Below are positions 9,811 to 20,939 of a stretch of DNA of 64,000 bases, one piece after another. Under the pieces are notes generated by a model, which saw only the letters and a program-made list of their open reading frames with translations, was not told the DNA's origin and made no database searches. Every line of letters begins with the position of its first letter. Within the stretch, counting starts at the first letter, position 1. The position numbers were made by a program, and so were the translations under genes. Source of the DNA: Ichthyophis bannanicus (Eukaryota > Chordata > Amphibia > Gymnophiona > Ichthyophiidae). The stretch is taken from contig CM066039.1 of NCBI GenBank assembly GCA_033557465.1, positions 395,517,440 to 395,581,439 on the forward strand, written 5' to 3'.

Positions 9811-10542
9811 ATGCTTGCCACTTGTGATAAGGAAGCTTATCATAGCTCAGGAAGGAGCTATAGTAAAGGTGAAGTGACTCTGAACAAGCAACCTGTCAGT
9901 TCTGGTAGAAATAAGAAAACAGAATTTTTCCATAAAAGACTACCAGTCCCAGAATGCACCAGGTTTCCAACAGCCATTAGAGGAGCTGAAGTGGGGAAAC
10001 ATGTGTTCAATCAGGAGGGCTATGAGGTAATCCCCAAGCACTCATCTCAAAGGGCAAGGCATGATTCAGCACAGCTGCGCTGTGCTAGGGTGGAGCACTC
10101 ATCTAAGCAGAATAAAGGTAGAGTTTATTCTACAGAGAATCATCCTCATCTTGAGCTTGGATATCTTCATGATCTTGGACAGCTTCATCATCTGGAGGAT
10201 CATCAGAAGCAGAAGCTAGAGCGGACGGACAGAGAGGGCAAGAAACCCTTTGGAAGAAAGAAGAGAAAAGCATTTGGGAGGTCTAAAGGAGTCCAGAGCA
10301 GTACGTATACTGGGAGACATTCAAAAGGCCAGCATACACCATTGGACTGGGGAAAACCAGAGGAGTGGTGCTGCAGAGCTAGGAATCTCCAGACGGTACC
10401 TGTGAGGGAGACGGCTGCACTTGGAAGGGACCCTAGGACCCGTGCCAGAAGGTATGTGAAGAGAGACCCAGTGTCCAGGGATCTGGATTGGAAGGCTGGA
10501 CATAAGAACTGGACTACATGGAAGCTCAGGTATGAACGCTGA
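9811..10542 (+). CDS. unrecognised 243-codon ORF
   Basis: This is an open frame with a basic, Lys/Arg/His-rich product and no recognisable domain, signal peptide or membrane segment. It has no close relative elsewhere in the window. Flanking DNA at 10543-11300 is non-coding. It could be a fragment of an unknown repeat, a gag-like leader or chance. I do not assign a function, and I think it more likely not a gene. Confidence 0.2.
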   Translation: MLATCDKEAYHSSGRSYSKGEVTLNKQPVSSGRNKKTEFFHKRLPVPECTRFPTAIRGAEVGKHVFNQEGYEVIPKHSSQRARHDSAQLRCARVEHSSKQNKGRVYSTENHPHLELGYLHDLGQLHHLEDHQKQKLERTDREGKKPFGRKKRKAFGRSKGVQSSTYTGRHSKGQHTPLDWGKPEEWCCRARNLQTVPVRETAALGRDPRTRARRYVKRDPVSRDLDWKAGHKNWTTWKLRYER

Positions 10543-11540
10543 TCTATGCCCTAGCTATAACCTTGAAAGACAGCAGGGAAACAAGTATTCTCCTGAGAGT
10601 GCTCCATTGAGAAATTCCTCTGTGCCAATCCATGATATTGAACCCATGATTGTTGAAGAAGGGGGAGAAGTTATAGATACAGGCTGCGAATACATGGATT
10701 GCTCTCTGTCTAAACTCCTTTGGTAATTTTCTGTTACAAACTACAACAACCATCACAAAGAAATACAAACTTGTTCTTTAAATCTACTCAGAAAAGCTCC
10801 TGAGTAGGATTTGAGCCACGCAGTAGAAAGCAAGCCAGCTAAGGGGTTTCAGCTGGGTAACTGCTAGCAATTGAGCCTTACCTAATTGCTTGTGAGCTCT
10901 GAGGGAATCACTTCTGAGTCTATGTGTGAAGATATAAGAAGTTAACCTGAAAAGAACAGTTTTTCCCTACTTTGTGGGTTTTGTTTGTTGATTGAGGCAC
11001 TGCTAAGAAAATATTAGCTAAAGCCTACAGAAAAGACCATTCTGTTACCATCCTGGTCTTTATTCTTTTGCTTTGATTGCCTGACAAGTTCAGCTGTTGT
11101 TTTCCTGATTTTGTTTTTCTAAGTTTAACACTGAAAGCAAGTATCTTGTCTTATGTGCTACCAAGCATATCTGTGTTGGGAGAAATAACCCCATAAATAA
11201 ATACCTTATTGGCTTTACACTCAAGCACAACTAATTATTGTGAATGGCTGTGTCTGGTGTGAATGGACTACATTTCCCACAATCCCTTGCAAATCATATT
11301 AGTATATGCCTTTGCCAAGACTGTGAACATTCTCACCCAGGCATCCGTCTGACACACTTCAACTTACCATTGAGAGGGGCACTGTTGGCGAGCATATGGC
11401 ATTGCTCATATTGCTCGGGCTGCCACTTTGAAAGGATTACTGAGGTAATGTAGGCCCAGTTTGCTAAAAAAAAAATAACATCTGAGTGACGGCTGCCGCC
11501 TTGGAGAGACAAATTAGAGGGCCCCAAAAGGTGTCCCAGG
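10543..11540. other. unassigned non-coding DNA
   Basis: I see no gene here. The stretch has mixed T-rich and A-rich sequence and a phrase common in vertebrate repeats (CTACATTTCCCACAATCCC, about 11268). Confidence 0.4.
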
Positions 11541-12477
11541 CCTGAGGAGAACCGTTAGCAAACCATTTCAGCTTCCCATTTCTTCTGGATACCAACACAA
11601 GGGTGACACTGCTGATCTCGGAGTAAAGTATAACATTTAGAAATAGTCCCTTTATGTTCTGTGGTGCCCCAACATGCGTTTAGAAGCCCCCAGTCAGTCG
11701 CAAGGTCAGCTAGAGGTAGACCAGATTTAGATATACAATGCGTTATTTGGAGCCTTTTAGAATAAGATGTCTTGGGGCTTGAAGCATCCGTTGGAGACCA
11801 GATCCCTTTTCCTGCCAGATGTGGCACGATATGGGGGCGTCCTGGATTTTGAAGATGGGGTTGCACCAAATAGGCATTTGGAGTGAGGGAGAGTTGTCAT
11901 TTGCAAGAAGTCTAGTTAGGGCTTGAAGGGCCATTTGCGTAGAAGCGATTACCGGGAGGAATGATCCTTTGGGCCGGATCTGCATCCCAATTAAAAGGGG
12001 AATGGGAAGCGGAGTGATGATAAAGGTGCCAGGAAAAGGATTGGTAGCATTTCCAGTTTGTAATTATCTTTGGGACAATCATCATTTTAATAGTTTCTAA
12101 GTGTCCCCACCAAGCAAGATGGAGCGCAGACCATCTAAGCATGCAGAATTGAAGAAGTTCTAGAACTTCTACAGTGTTACATTGGAGAGTGTCTTCAATG
12201 GTGTGACAGTAATCAACCCCCAGGTATTTTATGCCAGCGTCTTCCCAAAGAAATGGAGAGGAGGCAGTGTCTGCCTTGAAGATCCTGTTGTTCAGAGGAA
12301 AAGCCACTGATTTAATCCAATTAACTTTGTGACCCGACGGAGAGTAGTAAGAATTAATTTTCTCGCGTATGTGAGAGATAGAATCCAGAATGGTGAAAAG
12401 GAGTAGGTCGTCAGCGTAGGCCGATAGTTTGATGTGCCAGTTGAGGATTTGGAAGCCTGTAATCTGAGGACTGGTGT
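11541..12477 (-). pseudogene. L1/Tx1-like LINE ORF2, 3' part
   Basis: Read on the minus strand, it begins with an RT block HIKLSAYADDLLLF (around 12385-12430), including the YADD catalytic motif. The L1-type block WWGHLETIKMMIVPKIITNW follows (inside 11912-12307), then a C-terminal stretch with ISKCYTLLRD and KKWEAE (11555-11869). These features place it in the L1 superfamily rather than CR1/L2. The frame is broken near 11.9 kb. The portion of ORF2 that should lie immediately upstream is found inverted at 12478-12650. Confidence 0.75.
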
Positions 12478-12650
12478 ATGAGGAGGGCCAGCGTTTCTAG
12501 GGAAACTTTAATCCGCATGATTCAGGTACTCTATGCCCACCTAACTGCAGTCATCCTGGTCAACTCTCAGCTGTCACACTCTTTGACTTTACAAAGGGAA
12601 ACGCATCAAGGGTGCCCTCTTTTCCCGCTTTTGTTTAACCTTGCTCTAGA
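12478..12650 (+). pseudogene. inverted 5' part of the L1/Tx1-like element
   Basis: The plus strand encodes the RT segment that normally precedes YADD: IQVLYAHLTAVILVNSQLS, then a decayed RGTRQGCPLSPLLFNLAL-type block (here ETHQGCPLFPLLFNLALDL). The next residues expected (LALLI) are where the minus-strand part begins. The two halves are therefore consecutive in the element but inverted, as left by twin priming. Confidence 0.7.
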
Positions 12651-12716
12651 CCTCAGAAACTCCACAGACCTCACCACATTCAGAAAGATGCTAAAAACTC
12701 ATCTATTCACCAAATA
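12651..12716 (+). pseudogene. L2 C-terminal fragment
   Basis: A short in-frame block NSTDLTTFRKMLKTHLFTK matches the C-terminal signature of L2 ORF2 seen elsewhere in the window (LKTHLF). It is too short to say more. Confidence 0.6.
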
Positions 12717-13285
12717 ACATAGTAGGCATATGACGGCAGATAAAGACCAGCATGGTCCATCTAGTCTGCCCAGCAAGGTGGCAAGAGTAGGTGGACCCGC
12801 TGCTCTGTGCAGGTCACCCCTCCCCATGTCTTTGTTTAGGGGTGTACCCACCGTTCCGTGTAGGTCACATCTACTTGTTGAGATATCAGAGACTGTTACA
12901 TTTATTTTGATTTTATCCTGTTTCTATAAAGGGATCCACTGTGTCTGTCCCATGCCATTTTGAATTCTGTCGCTGTTTTTGCCCCCTCGCTTCCATTGGG
13001 AAGTATTTCCTGACATTGCCTTTCAGTTTCTCTTTGCAGCTTCATGTTATGCCCTCTAGTATTACAGCTTCCCCCCGTCTCTGAAAAACGTTTTTGTTCA
13101 TTAATACTCCTTAAGTATTTAAAGGTCTGTATCATATCTCCCTTGTCCCTCCTCTCCTCTAGAATATACATATTTAAGTCTTGGAGTCTCTTTTCATAAC
13201 GTCTTCTGGCGCAGGCTCCAAATCATTTCGGTCGCCTTCCTCTGAATAGTTTCCAGTCTTTTTATATACTTTGCATACACTTGGT
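12717..13285 (-). pseudogene. second CR1-like family, 3' fragment
   Basis: On the minus strand it carries a CR1-like C-terminus (FKMAWDRHSGSLYRNR, near 12902-13171), then a 3' UTR with GCAGACTAGATGGACCATGC and a tail of TATG-type repeats. It differs from the main CR1 family, whose end reads CCCAGTATGGCATATCTTAT. Confidence 0.75.
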
Positions 13286-13294
13286 AGCACTATA

Positions 13295-13400
13295 TATTTA
13301 TTTATTTAGCATGACTTTTATACCACCTTTCATCGGGTCAAAGCAGTTTACAATAAACAATTGAAACTGGTTTACAGAGAATGGTTAACTATTTACATTT
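13295..13400 (-). mobile_element. L2-type or SINE tail fragment
   Basis: On the minus strand this reads as the L2-like 3' signature ending in TAAATAAATA, with a decayed GGTATAAAAG motif. It has no coding sequence. Confidence 0.45.
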
Positions 13401-13564
13401 ATAAGGAATGCACAACAAAGAACAGTTGAACGTGGCTTACAAGGTCGTTTAACTATGTGCAATGGATTTTGAGCTCTTTGCTATATACAGGTTGGTTATA
13501 GTTAAATGGTTGGGGTGAAGGGGGGGGACTCATAATGAGGGTGGTAGAGTTTCAGGTTGGTTAT

Positions 13565-14275
13565 GTTACATCAGGAAGTGCAGATGACACGAAAATTTGC
13601 AACAGAATGGACTCCCCTGAGGGAATGGATAACATGAGGAAAGATCTACAAAAGCTGGAAGAATGGTCTAATGCTTAGCAGTTGAGATTTAATGTGAAGA
13701 AGTGCACTTGGGAAGCAGAAATCCAAGAGAATTGTATGCGATAGGGGGCGAGAGACTGGTATGCACGGAGAAAGACCTCGGAGTGATTGTTTCTGATGAT
13801 CTCAAGGTGGCAAAACAGTGCGACAAGGTGGTGGCAAAAAGCCAGAAGGATGCTGGGTTGCATACAGAAAGGAATTACCAGCAGAAAGGAAGAGGTACTA
13901 ATACCACTGTACAAGTCGCTGGTGAGGCCTCACTTGGAATATTGTGTTCAGTTTTGGAGACTTAAAATGACTGGAAACGGTTCAGAGGAAGGTGACCAAA
14001 ATGATTTGGACCCTGTGCCAGAAGACATTTAAGAAGAGACTTGAAGACCTAAATATGTATACACTAGAGGAGAGGAGGGACAGGGAAGATATAATGCAGA
14101 CCTTTAAATACGATACAAACAAATCTTTTTCAAAGACTCGGAAGCTGTAAAACTTGAGGGCATAACATGAAGCTGCAAGGGGGTAAACTGAAAGGCAATG
14201 TCAGGAAATACTTTTTCACTGAAAGGGTTGTGGATGCTTGGAATGCCCTCCCGATGAAAGTGGTGGGGGCAAAAT
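13565..14275 (+). pseudogene. second CR1-like family, RT fragment
   Basis: The sequence encodes a decayed CR1-type RT: a DDTKI-type start, then [20 protein letters not shown] (inside 13702-13965), then [14 protein letters not shown] (13787-14032), then a C-terminal KLQGGKLKGNVRKYFFTERV-like block. Many indels are present. It is joined at 14276 to a tail of the main CR1 family, so two elements abut here. Confidence 0.8.
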
Positions 14276-14527
14276 TCGTTACCGGAGGAAATAGTAAAAG
14301 CTGTTAGTGTAGGTGGGTTTAAAAAAGGTTTGGCCAAGTTCTTGGAGGAAAGGTCCATAAACCATTATTTAAGAGGACCCAGTAAATCCACTGCTTGCCC
14401 CAATACAAGCATTGTGGAACCTGTGTGTCATTTTTGGGAACCTGCTAGGTACTTGTAACCTGGATTGGCCACTGTTGGAAACCGGATACTGGGCTTGGTC
14501 TGACCTAGTTTGGCATATCATGTTCTT
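14276..14527 (+). pseudogene. CR1 3' fragment
   Basis: This has the last codons of CR1 ORF2 (KAVSVGGFKKGLAKFLEERS-like) and the 3' UTR ending TTGGCATATCATGTTCTTATG. It is a very short 5'-truncated copy. Confidence 0.85.
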
Positions 14528-14559
14528 ATGAATAAGGATCCATAATCAAAGTTAGCATT

Positions 14560-15345
14560 TATTTATCTATTTTTATTTAATGGTATTTCTATCCCGCCTT
14601 CTCCTTTAATCAAGGCGGTTACACAGCAAACAATCAATTGAATTGTATTTGGGTTTAAGGTGTGCATAAATGTACAGTGATGTGTGTGTGTGTGATGATT
14701 AGTGTGCGCTATTTACATCATGAGCTTTATACAGAGATTGTGCGAGGAGCGTGCGGGGAAGTTGTTAGTCCATGGCTGAAGGTCTCAAAATATGTTCGGG
14801 CCGTAGTGCTCCAGGAATAGATGAGTCTTTAGTTGTTTCCTAAAGTCCTTGGTGTCTTCTGTGGCTCGCAGATCATCCGGGAGAGCATTCCACATTCCAG
14901 GTGCTGCCATTGAGAGCGCCCTTCGTGTGGTGGACTTGCATGTCTTTGTGTAGTCTTTTGGCGTGTTGATTGTATCTGCTGTGGCTCTTCTTCTGGGTCT
15001 TGTGCTGGTGTCCGGTTGTATGAGGGGTATGAGGCTGAGTGCGGAGTTTTGTGTTTGATCCTGAATATGTTTAGGATTGTCTTGTATCTGATACATGAGC
15101 TGATTGGGAGCCAGTGCAGTTCTCTTAGTATGGGGGTGATGTGGTCTTGTTTGGATGCGCCAGCTATGATTTGTGCAGCCGTGTTTTGGGCCATTTGTAG
15201 TGGTCTGAGCAATTGCTTTGACATGCCGGTATAGATTGGGTTGCAGAAATCGAATATGGGGGTTTTTAGAGCTTGGCAGACTGTGCGGAAGTGTTCGTGT
15301 GTGAGGAGTGGTTTGAGGTATCTAACTATTCTCATTAGCATTAGA
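14560..15345 (-). pseudogene. L2 LINE 3' part
   Basis: The minus strand encodes L2 RT C-terminal motifs in order: ICNPIYTGMSK-type thumb, AAQIIAGASKQDHITPIL, ELHWLPISSCIRYKT (14829-15416), then ALSMAAPGMWNALPDDLRAT and LKTHLFLEHY (14785-15096). The 3' UTR ends with the AAGGCGGGATAGAAATACCA-type signature. A frameshift lies near 15070. It is 5'-truncated. Confidence 0.85.
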
Positions 15346-15780
15346 AATAACAGGGAACCGATAACTTCCCCTTCCTTTACCCCCACACAATCTGGGCTAA
15401 CAGAGAAAGTTCTCACTTACATAAAACTTCACTTCTAACACCATCATAACAAGTTGTAGCACAAGGATCCATAGTGCACCATTAGTGTGATAACTGAACC
15501 CTGGATGACCAACACTCTGAACAAGAAGAGACAAGGCTTCTGAGGCCTCAGAGCGAACCTGTCCGTGGATGAAGTCCAGTGTCTGTAGCAATTACTGTTC
15601 CTCTAAAAAGGCCCAGAGAAGCGCTGGATCCTCAAAGGTTCTAGTCTGGTTGAGGTAGGTCACCCGGATCTGAGCAGGAGAGAGCAATCTGTTGCGTGCT
15701 TGCATCTTGAGCAACTGATACTGGAATGCTGGAAGCTGCTTGAGACATTCTACCATCGATTTGCTGAAGTTGGGGAAAAA
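15346..15780 (-). pseudogene. possible L1/Tx1-type ORF1 remnant
   Basis: On the minus strand there are stretches such as TSTRTFEDPALLWAFLEEQ and a leucine-rich segment. They resemble the C-terminal part of L1-type ORF1, where a short extended motif precedes the RNA-binding C-terminal domain. The match is by eye and weak. It may instead be unassigned DNA beside the DIRS element. Confidence 0.25.
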
Positions 15781-15830
15781 TTGAATTCTCCTGGAACAAG
15801 CAGGAAATCAGTCCTCACATATGGGAGCCA

Positions 15831-17209
15831 ATGGAGGCCTCGCAGAAGCATCGCCCCAAGGTCGCCCGGAAGGAATCGCCCAAAGATTGGCCTTGGACAC
15901 CCAAGACCATCCTTGTTGAGGACTCCTCCCTCGGAGGAACTGACACTGGGCCCACGTTTCTCTATGCTTGTGCTGATAGTTGTGGAGCCTTCTGGACTGG
16001 AAACCAGAATGCCGGCCCTGGAGCGCAGCCTGTCTGCCTTCATGGACCAGCAGTGGGCATTGCTGTCTGGCACAGCCAGTTCCTCCACCCAGACAACTGG
16101 GCCCTCAACGTCGAGGATGTCCCCAGAGGCTGAGCTGATCCTCGATCATATGGCCACAAGTCGATCCTCGGTCAAGGTCTAGATCTGGTTTCCATTCTAT
16201 AGGACTGAGGTCTTCACTGGCTAGCGCACATGGCACCAGCCGCAGGACCTCCAAGGGACAAGGGCAGGGCTCAGGCCCGGAGCTCGTGAGCTGCCCCTCC
16301 CTTGAGTCTTCAACCAACTACTCGGAATGGGAGACCGAGGATGAGGAGTCCCCGGACACCTGTCGCAACTGCAACGTTTCCTCGGACTCACCACCTTCTG
16401 AGCCCCGGCATCAGTCCCCGCCCAAGGACATGGCATTCCTTGACTTTGTGCGGGACATGTCAAAGGCCCTAGCATTCCCAACGGAATCGAAGGAGGACCC
16501 TTGGATGGAGGAACTAGAAATCCTCCAGTATGAGGCCCCACCGAGAGAATAGCTCACGGTGCCCATTCCATCTATCCTGGAACAGCTCATGCTCCACATG
16601 TGGGAAACATTGGTGTCAGTGCCCATTGTGAGCAAGCAGCTGGACTTGATATATCAGGTCCGCCGAAGCTCGGGCTTCCATAAGACACAGTTGCCACATA
16701 ACTCCATGATGGTAGAGTCAGCCATGCATCAGCTAAAGAGCCAGAAGACTCACTCCTCAGTGCTCCTGGGTAGGGAGGCCTGCACCTTGGATACCCTTGG
16801 CAGGAAGTGCTACGACAGCTCGATGCTTATTGGCTGGATCCAGGCATCTCAACTGTACATAGGCATGTACCTGAGAGACCTGGCAAAGGAGCTCACTGGG
16901 TTGTCGGCTGGTCTCTCCAAGGAACCCCTGCAGCGGTTCAAGAACCTGGCCAAAGCCACCTGTGAGTGCTCCAAATTCATGTCTCAAGCAGCCTATGACT
17001 GCTTCAAGTCGGCGACTATAGCTGCAGCGAGCATCGATGCCCGATGCCAGGCTTGGCTACAGTCTTCCGACCTTGAGCAATGGGTTCAGGAAAAATCAAT
17101 CAATGTCCCATGCCAAGGAGAGAACCTCTTTGGGAAATCCATGACAGAAAAGGAGACCGAATTCGTGATGAGGATCATGCTCTCTGAAAAGACCACTGGC
17201 CCTCCCTGA
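15831..17209 (+). pseudogene. DIRS gag-like protein, broken
   Basis: Pieces in several frames parallel the copy at 35.5-36.9 kb: ALERSLSAFMDQQWALLSGT (15700-16182 frame), then an acidic stretch YSEWETEDEESPDT (16286-16552), then a longer frame at 16559-17209. The last contains ILEQLMLHMWETLVSVPIVS and HNSMMVESAMHQLKSQ, followed by RFKNLAKATCECSKF. The two copies align through this region. Gag would package the RNA; this copy has frameshifts and an in-frame stop near 16551. Confidence 0.75.
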
Positions 17210-17373
17210 CGGAAGGGCTCTGGCAAAAAGTCCTTTTACAGAAGGAAAGGGGCTGCTTACAAAAGCTACCCACATTTTCAGAGCTCCCCAGCAGGGTCAG
17301 CAGGCCAAGGGACATAGGCAAGGCCCTCATAAGCAGAAGGCTCCCAAGCCCCAGGCATTGGCCCCTGCCCAGC

Positions 17374-18364
17374 TTGGGGGGAGTGTTTGATTCCTTGGGC
17401 ATAGCCTCTCTACCCCAAGGAGGACAGCAGCCCACAGGAGGACATCTGATCCACTATGCCCAAAGGTGGCCAGCCATCACCACCAATTCCTGGGCACTTC
17501 AGGTGGTCAAGAAGGGCTACCTCCTCCATCTGACACAGACACCTCCCCCTTTCTTTTTGGGAGAGCCTCCCAGGTCTCCTCTTTACCAGGACCTTCTACT
17601 GCAGGAACTCTCAGGCCTTCTTGAGGACAAGGCGGTGGAACCAGTACTCCAACATCTCAGGGGCAAATGGTTCTACTCCAGGTATTTCCTCATGCCAAAA
17701 AGGACAGGGGGCCTAAGGCCCATCCTAGATCTATGGAACCTGAACAAATTCCTGGTGAGGGCGAAGTTCAAGATGCTCTCCCTTGGAATATTGCCACATT
17801 ACCTCCATCAGGGAGATTGGCTATGCTCCTTAGATCTGAAGAATGCCTATACCCACATCCTCATTCACCCAAGCCACAGGCAGAATCTTCGCTTCATGGT
17901 GGGGGAGGCCACTACAGTACTGGGTACTACCCTTTGGCCTGGCATCCACCCCTAGGGTTTTCACCAAATGTCTGGCAGTTGTGGCTGCCTACTTTCGCCT
18001 CCAGGGGGTGTTCATCTTCCCCTATCTGGACAACTGGCTCATAAAAGGAGGCACAGCCACAGAGGTGCAGCAAGCTACAGCATGCACCATCCAGGTCCTG
18101 CAACATCTGGGTTTTGTAATAAACCATCCCAAGTCCCACCTCCTCCCAACACAATGTCTGGATTTCATAGGAGCGAAACTGGGCACCGTTCAGGCAAAGG
18201 CCTTCCTCTTCCTGGACTGGGCCGGCCATCTCAGGGCACTAGCTGCAGACGTACAACACCGTCCCTCGGTGTCAGCTCAGATTGTACTGCACCTACTTGG
18301 GTACATAGCCTCCATGGTCCATGTCACTCCAGAAGCCCGTCTGCACATGAGGGTCGCGCAGTAG
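17374..18364 (+). pseudogene. DIRS reverse transcriptase, frameshifted
   Basis: This is the RT of a DIRS polyprotein. The first part (17374-17955) has FYSRYFLMPKRTGGLRPILD and motif A in SLDLKNAYTHILIHPS with its aspartate. The frame shifts near 17910 into 17843-18364, which has VLPFGLASTPRVFTKCLAV and motif C as FPYLDNWLIKG. The second aspartate of the usual YLDD is Asn here, so catalysis would probably be lost even without the frameshift. A conserved C-terminal block (QCLDFIGAKLGTVQAKAFL) follows. Confidence 0.9.
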
Positions 18365-18391
18365 TGCCTTCAAGGCCAGTGGGCATAGGTC

Positions 18392-18649
18392 ATGGGCTGC
18401 CCCCAAGACAGAGTCTCAGTGCCCCACCAGTTAGCGGAATCTCTGACTTGGTGGCTAAATCCGCAGTACCTTCAAGCAGGGATGTCCTTCCAAACTCCAA
18501 GTCCCCAAAGGACCCTTACAACAGACTCTTCCCTGCTGGGATGGGGAACCCACTGCGAGGAACTTCACAACCAGGGCAGATGGTCACAAGCCGAGGACAA
18601 CCAGCAGATCAACTTCCTGAATCTTTGGGTAATATATCTAGCCCTCTGA
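18392..18649 (+). pseudogene. DIRS RNase H remnant
   Basis: The frame contains TDSSLLGWGTHCEELHNQGR followed by QINFLNLWVIYLAL. These are the first strand and the catalytic helix (normally ILELRAI) of the DIRS-type RNase H. In the helix the usual glutamate is asparagine (FLNL), a probable inactivating change. Confidence 0.75.
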
Positions 18650-18879
18650 GCATTTTGCCACCACCTGAGGCACCAGTCAGTGCTGATCCAAATGGGCAAT
18701 CAAGTGGCAATGTTCTACGTGAACAAGCGGTGTGGGGGGGGGGGACAAGGTCTCACACCCTCTGCTGCGAAGCGATGACATTCTGCTCCTACGCAATTCA
18801 TCAGGGAATACTCCTATGGGCTGTATACCTACCAGGCCAAATCAACACCCTGGCAGACAAACTGAGGAGGGTTCTCTAA

Positions 18880-19254
18880 CCACACGAATGGCAGCTTTTC
18901 CAACTTTGGGGGACTCCATGGGTGGACCTTTTTGCCAGTACAAACAACTACCAGTTTCCCTGATTCTGCTCCTGTCATTCCCACCCATCTTGGGTAGCGT
19001 CAGATGCATGTCTCATTCCATGGTCAGAAGGCCTCCTGTATACCTTCCCACCCATGCCATTGATTGCCAAGACCCTCTTTAAGGCTCTTTGCAGCAAAGC
19101 ATTGTTGATCCTGGTGGCTGCACGGTGGCTCAGGCATCCGTGGTTCCTTCTGCTCCTCCGATTGTCAGTGGAGGCTCTGATCCCCCTGGGGTGTTCCCCA
19201 GGGCTCTTGTCTCAGGAGGAGGGCTGTCTTCTGCACCTTGAACCACTACTGTAG
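18880..19254 (+). pseudogene. DIRS pol linker towards the recombinase
   Basis: After RNase H the frames carry LWGTPWVDLFAST and, at 19054-19254, AKTLFKALCSKALLILVAARW followed by HPWFLLLL. Copy B has the same segment at about 36980-37150, just before its recombinase. Here the element stops without a recombinase. Confidence 0.7.
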
Positions 19255-19260
19255 AGGCCT

Positions 19261-19985
19261 GAACTAAATGTTAATAAATAAGCATTCATCCTGGTTTCTG
19301 TGCCACTAGGTTGCAGTATTTCAAGGAGGGATGAAGAGACTGGGTGGAAAAGGAAAGCATTGAGATGGCGAGGAAGAACTCCCTGTATCCCAGGCAAGTG
19401 TGCACAGTCGGAGGTGGAGGGTCACTTCAGTTCAACCTGCTGCTTCTTCTCTCCTGATCAGAAGACACAGCAGTAAACATGGTCATGTGTAGGTGGAGGC
19501 TTTGAAGAGCTGGAGCTGCGAAGTAGAGGGAGGAAACTGATGGCGCAGGAATGCTGCCTGGGCACCGTGCCAAGTCTCTGTGTCATGTTTAGATTTGTCC
19601 AAAGAACTTTATGCAGTGGGCTTCTTCTGGGCAAACTTTGCTTTGATTTTCAAAAATGTAAACCAATTAAAACCAGAAAAAAGGGAACACATATACATAT
19701 GTAGATGTGGGTTTTTTTTAAGCAAACTTGTTTTGAAAACACATGAAGCTCTCAGAGAGCGAGAGAGGATAAAGCCGCCTGTGGCTGTGAGGGAGAAAGA
19801 TGATGATTCTGCAGTTCATTGTAACTGTTTATTAGTTAAAGAAACATTTTGATGGGATGCTTGACTTTTTAAAGTATAATATTTCAATTGAAGAATTAAA
19901 ATAGAATAGAAGAAAACTGTAGCCCCTAGGATCTGTAAAGCCTCAGCTGTGTGTTCCCGCTGGATCTCTGAAGGTTAACGCATCA
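19261..19985. other. unassigned non-coding DNA
   Basis: I see no recognisable element. A 90-codon frame (19580-19852) has no domain. Confidence 0.4.
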
Positions 19986-19987
19986 CA

Positions 19988-20206
19988 CCATGAACATAAG
20001 AAATCCATACTGGGTCAGACCACGGTCCATCAAGCCCAGTATCCTGTTTCCAGCCGTGGCCAATGCAGTTCACAAATACCTGGCAGGTTCCCAAAAAGGT
20101 CCACAGCTTCCACAATACTTGTCCCGGGGCGAGCAGTGGATTTCCTGGGTCCTCTTTAATAATGGTTTATAGACCTTTCCTCCAGGAACTTGTCCAAACC
20201 TCTTGT
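19988..20206 (-). pseudogene. CR1 3' fragment
   Basis: On the minus strand it has the end of CR1 ORF2 and the full 3' UTR. On the plus strand this reads CATACTGGGTCAGACCACGG. It is 5'-truncated. Confidence 0.88.
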
Positions 20207-20935
20207 AAAGGTGAGATTTCTGGAGCCTAGTGAAATGCCTCCTTGCACATCAAATCCACTGCTTCTGGACTCCAGTACTCAGTACTGCGTTAGTTAATAT
20301 GGTTTCACTCGCTATTTTATTCATGTTAGACAGTGAAGGTCTGATTTTCGAAGGCCTTTACACTGGTAACTTCCCTAGTTACCCATGTAAAGACTTTATC
20401 TGGGATTTTTGAAGGGCATGTATATGGTTTGTGCCCTTGGAAAATCCCGGATATGTCCTGAACGTGCCAGACGCTATCTGCATAGCATCGGGCGTTCCAG
20501 GGCAGTGCATAGGGGGCCATGGCGCTACCCGTATAGCTATTATTTTTGGGAAAACTTTGCCTTTCTTTAAGATGCTGGGCCTAACTGTGTAGCATCGAAA
20601 ACTGATGCTACATGAGTAGCTCTTGTGGCTACCTGGCTGTGTGGCAGCACCTGGATTTTTGATACCGGGGCCACATATGACTCTGGCAGGGAAAATCCGG
20701 GTTAGGCAAGAGGTGAGCGGGCTATGCGCCAACGCGGTGCATAGCACCGCCCAACTGAAATTCGGGCCCTGACTGTCCATCAGAAACCAAGAAGGAAAAA
20801 TAATTCAAGAATATTACAGTAAATCGAAACTGATGATGAGACATACTTTAAGAACAGAGAATAAGATATAAATCATCAACATCCAGTACCTGTACTCATG
20901 CACTTTTAGATGGCTAGGTTTCTCGAATTCAAGGG
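20207..20935. other. non-coding DNA with a possible MITE at about 20333-20775
   Basis: The segment from GTCTGATTTTCGAAGGCC to AATTCGGGCCCTGACTG has weakly inverted ends of the type CAGGGCCCGAATTTC, seen in vertebrate MITEs. I could not find a matching target duplication. The rest is unassigned. Confidence 0.3.
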
Positions 20936-20939
20936 ATTA

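Larger units (their letters stand above)
15781..19260 (+). mobile_element. DIRS-type retrotransposon, copy A (3'-truncated)
   Basis: It starts with the terminal repeat AACAAGCAGGAAATCAGTCC then TCACATATGGG, which also ends the other DIRS copies. Gag remains, RT and RNase H follow in the order expected of DIRS elements. The 5' part of gag is missing: sequence jumps from the terminal repeat into the middle of gag relative to copy B. The recombinase and right end are missing beyond 19260. Confidence 0.88.

Noticed and set aside
20333..20775. Third hAT element
   Set aside because: The ends look MITE-like, but no matching 8-bp duplication was found.
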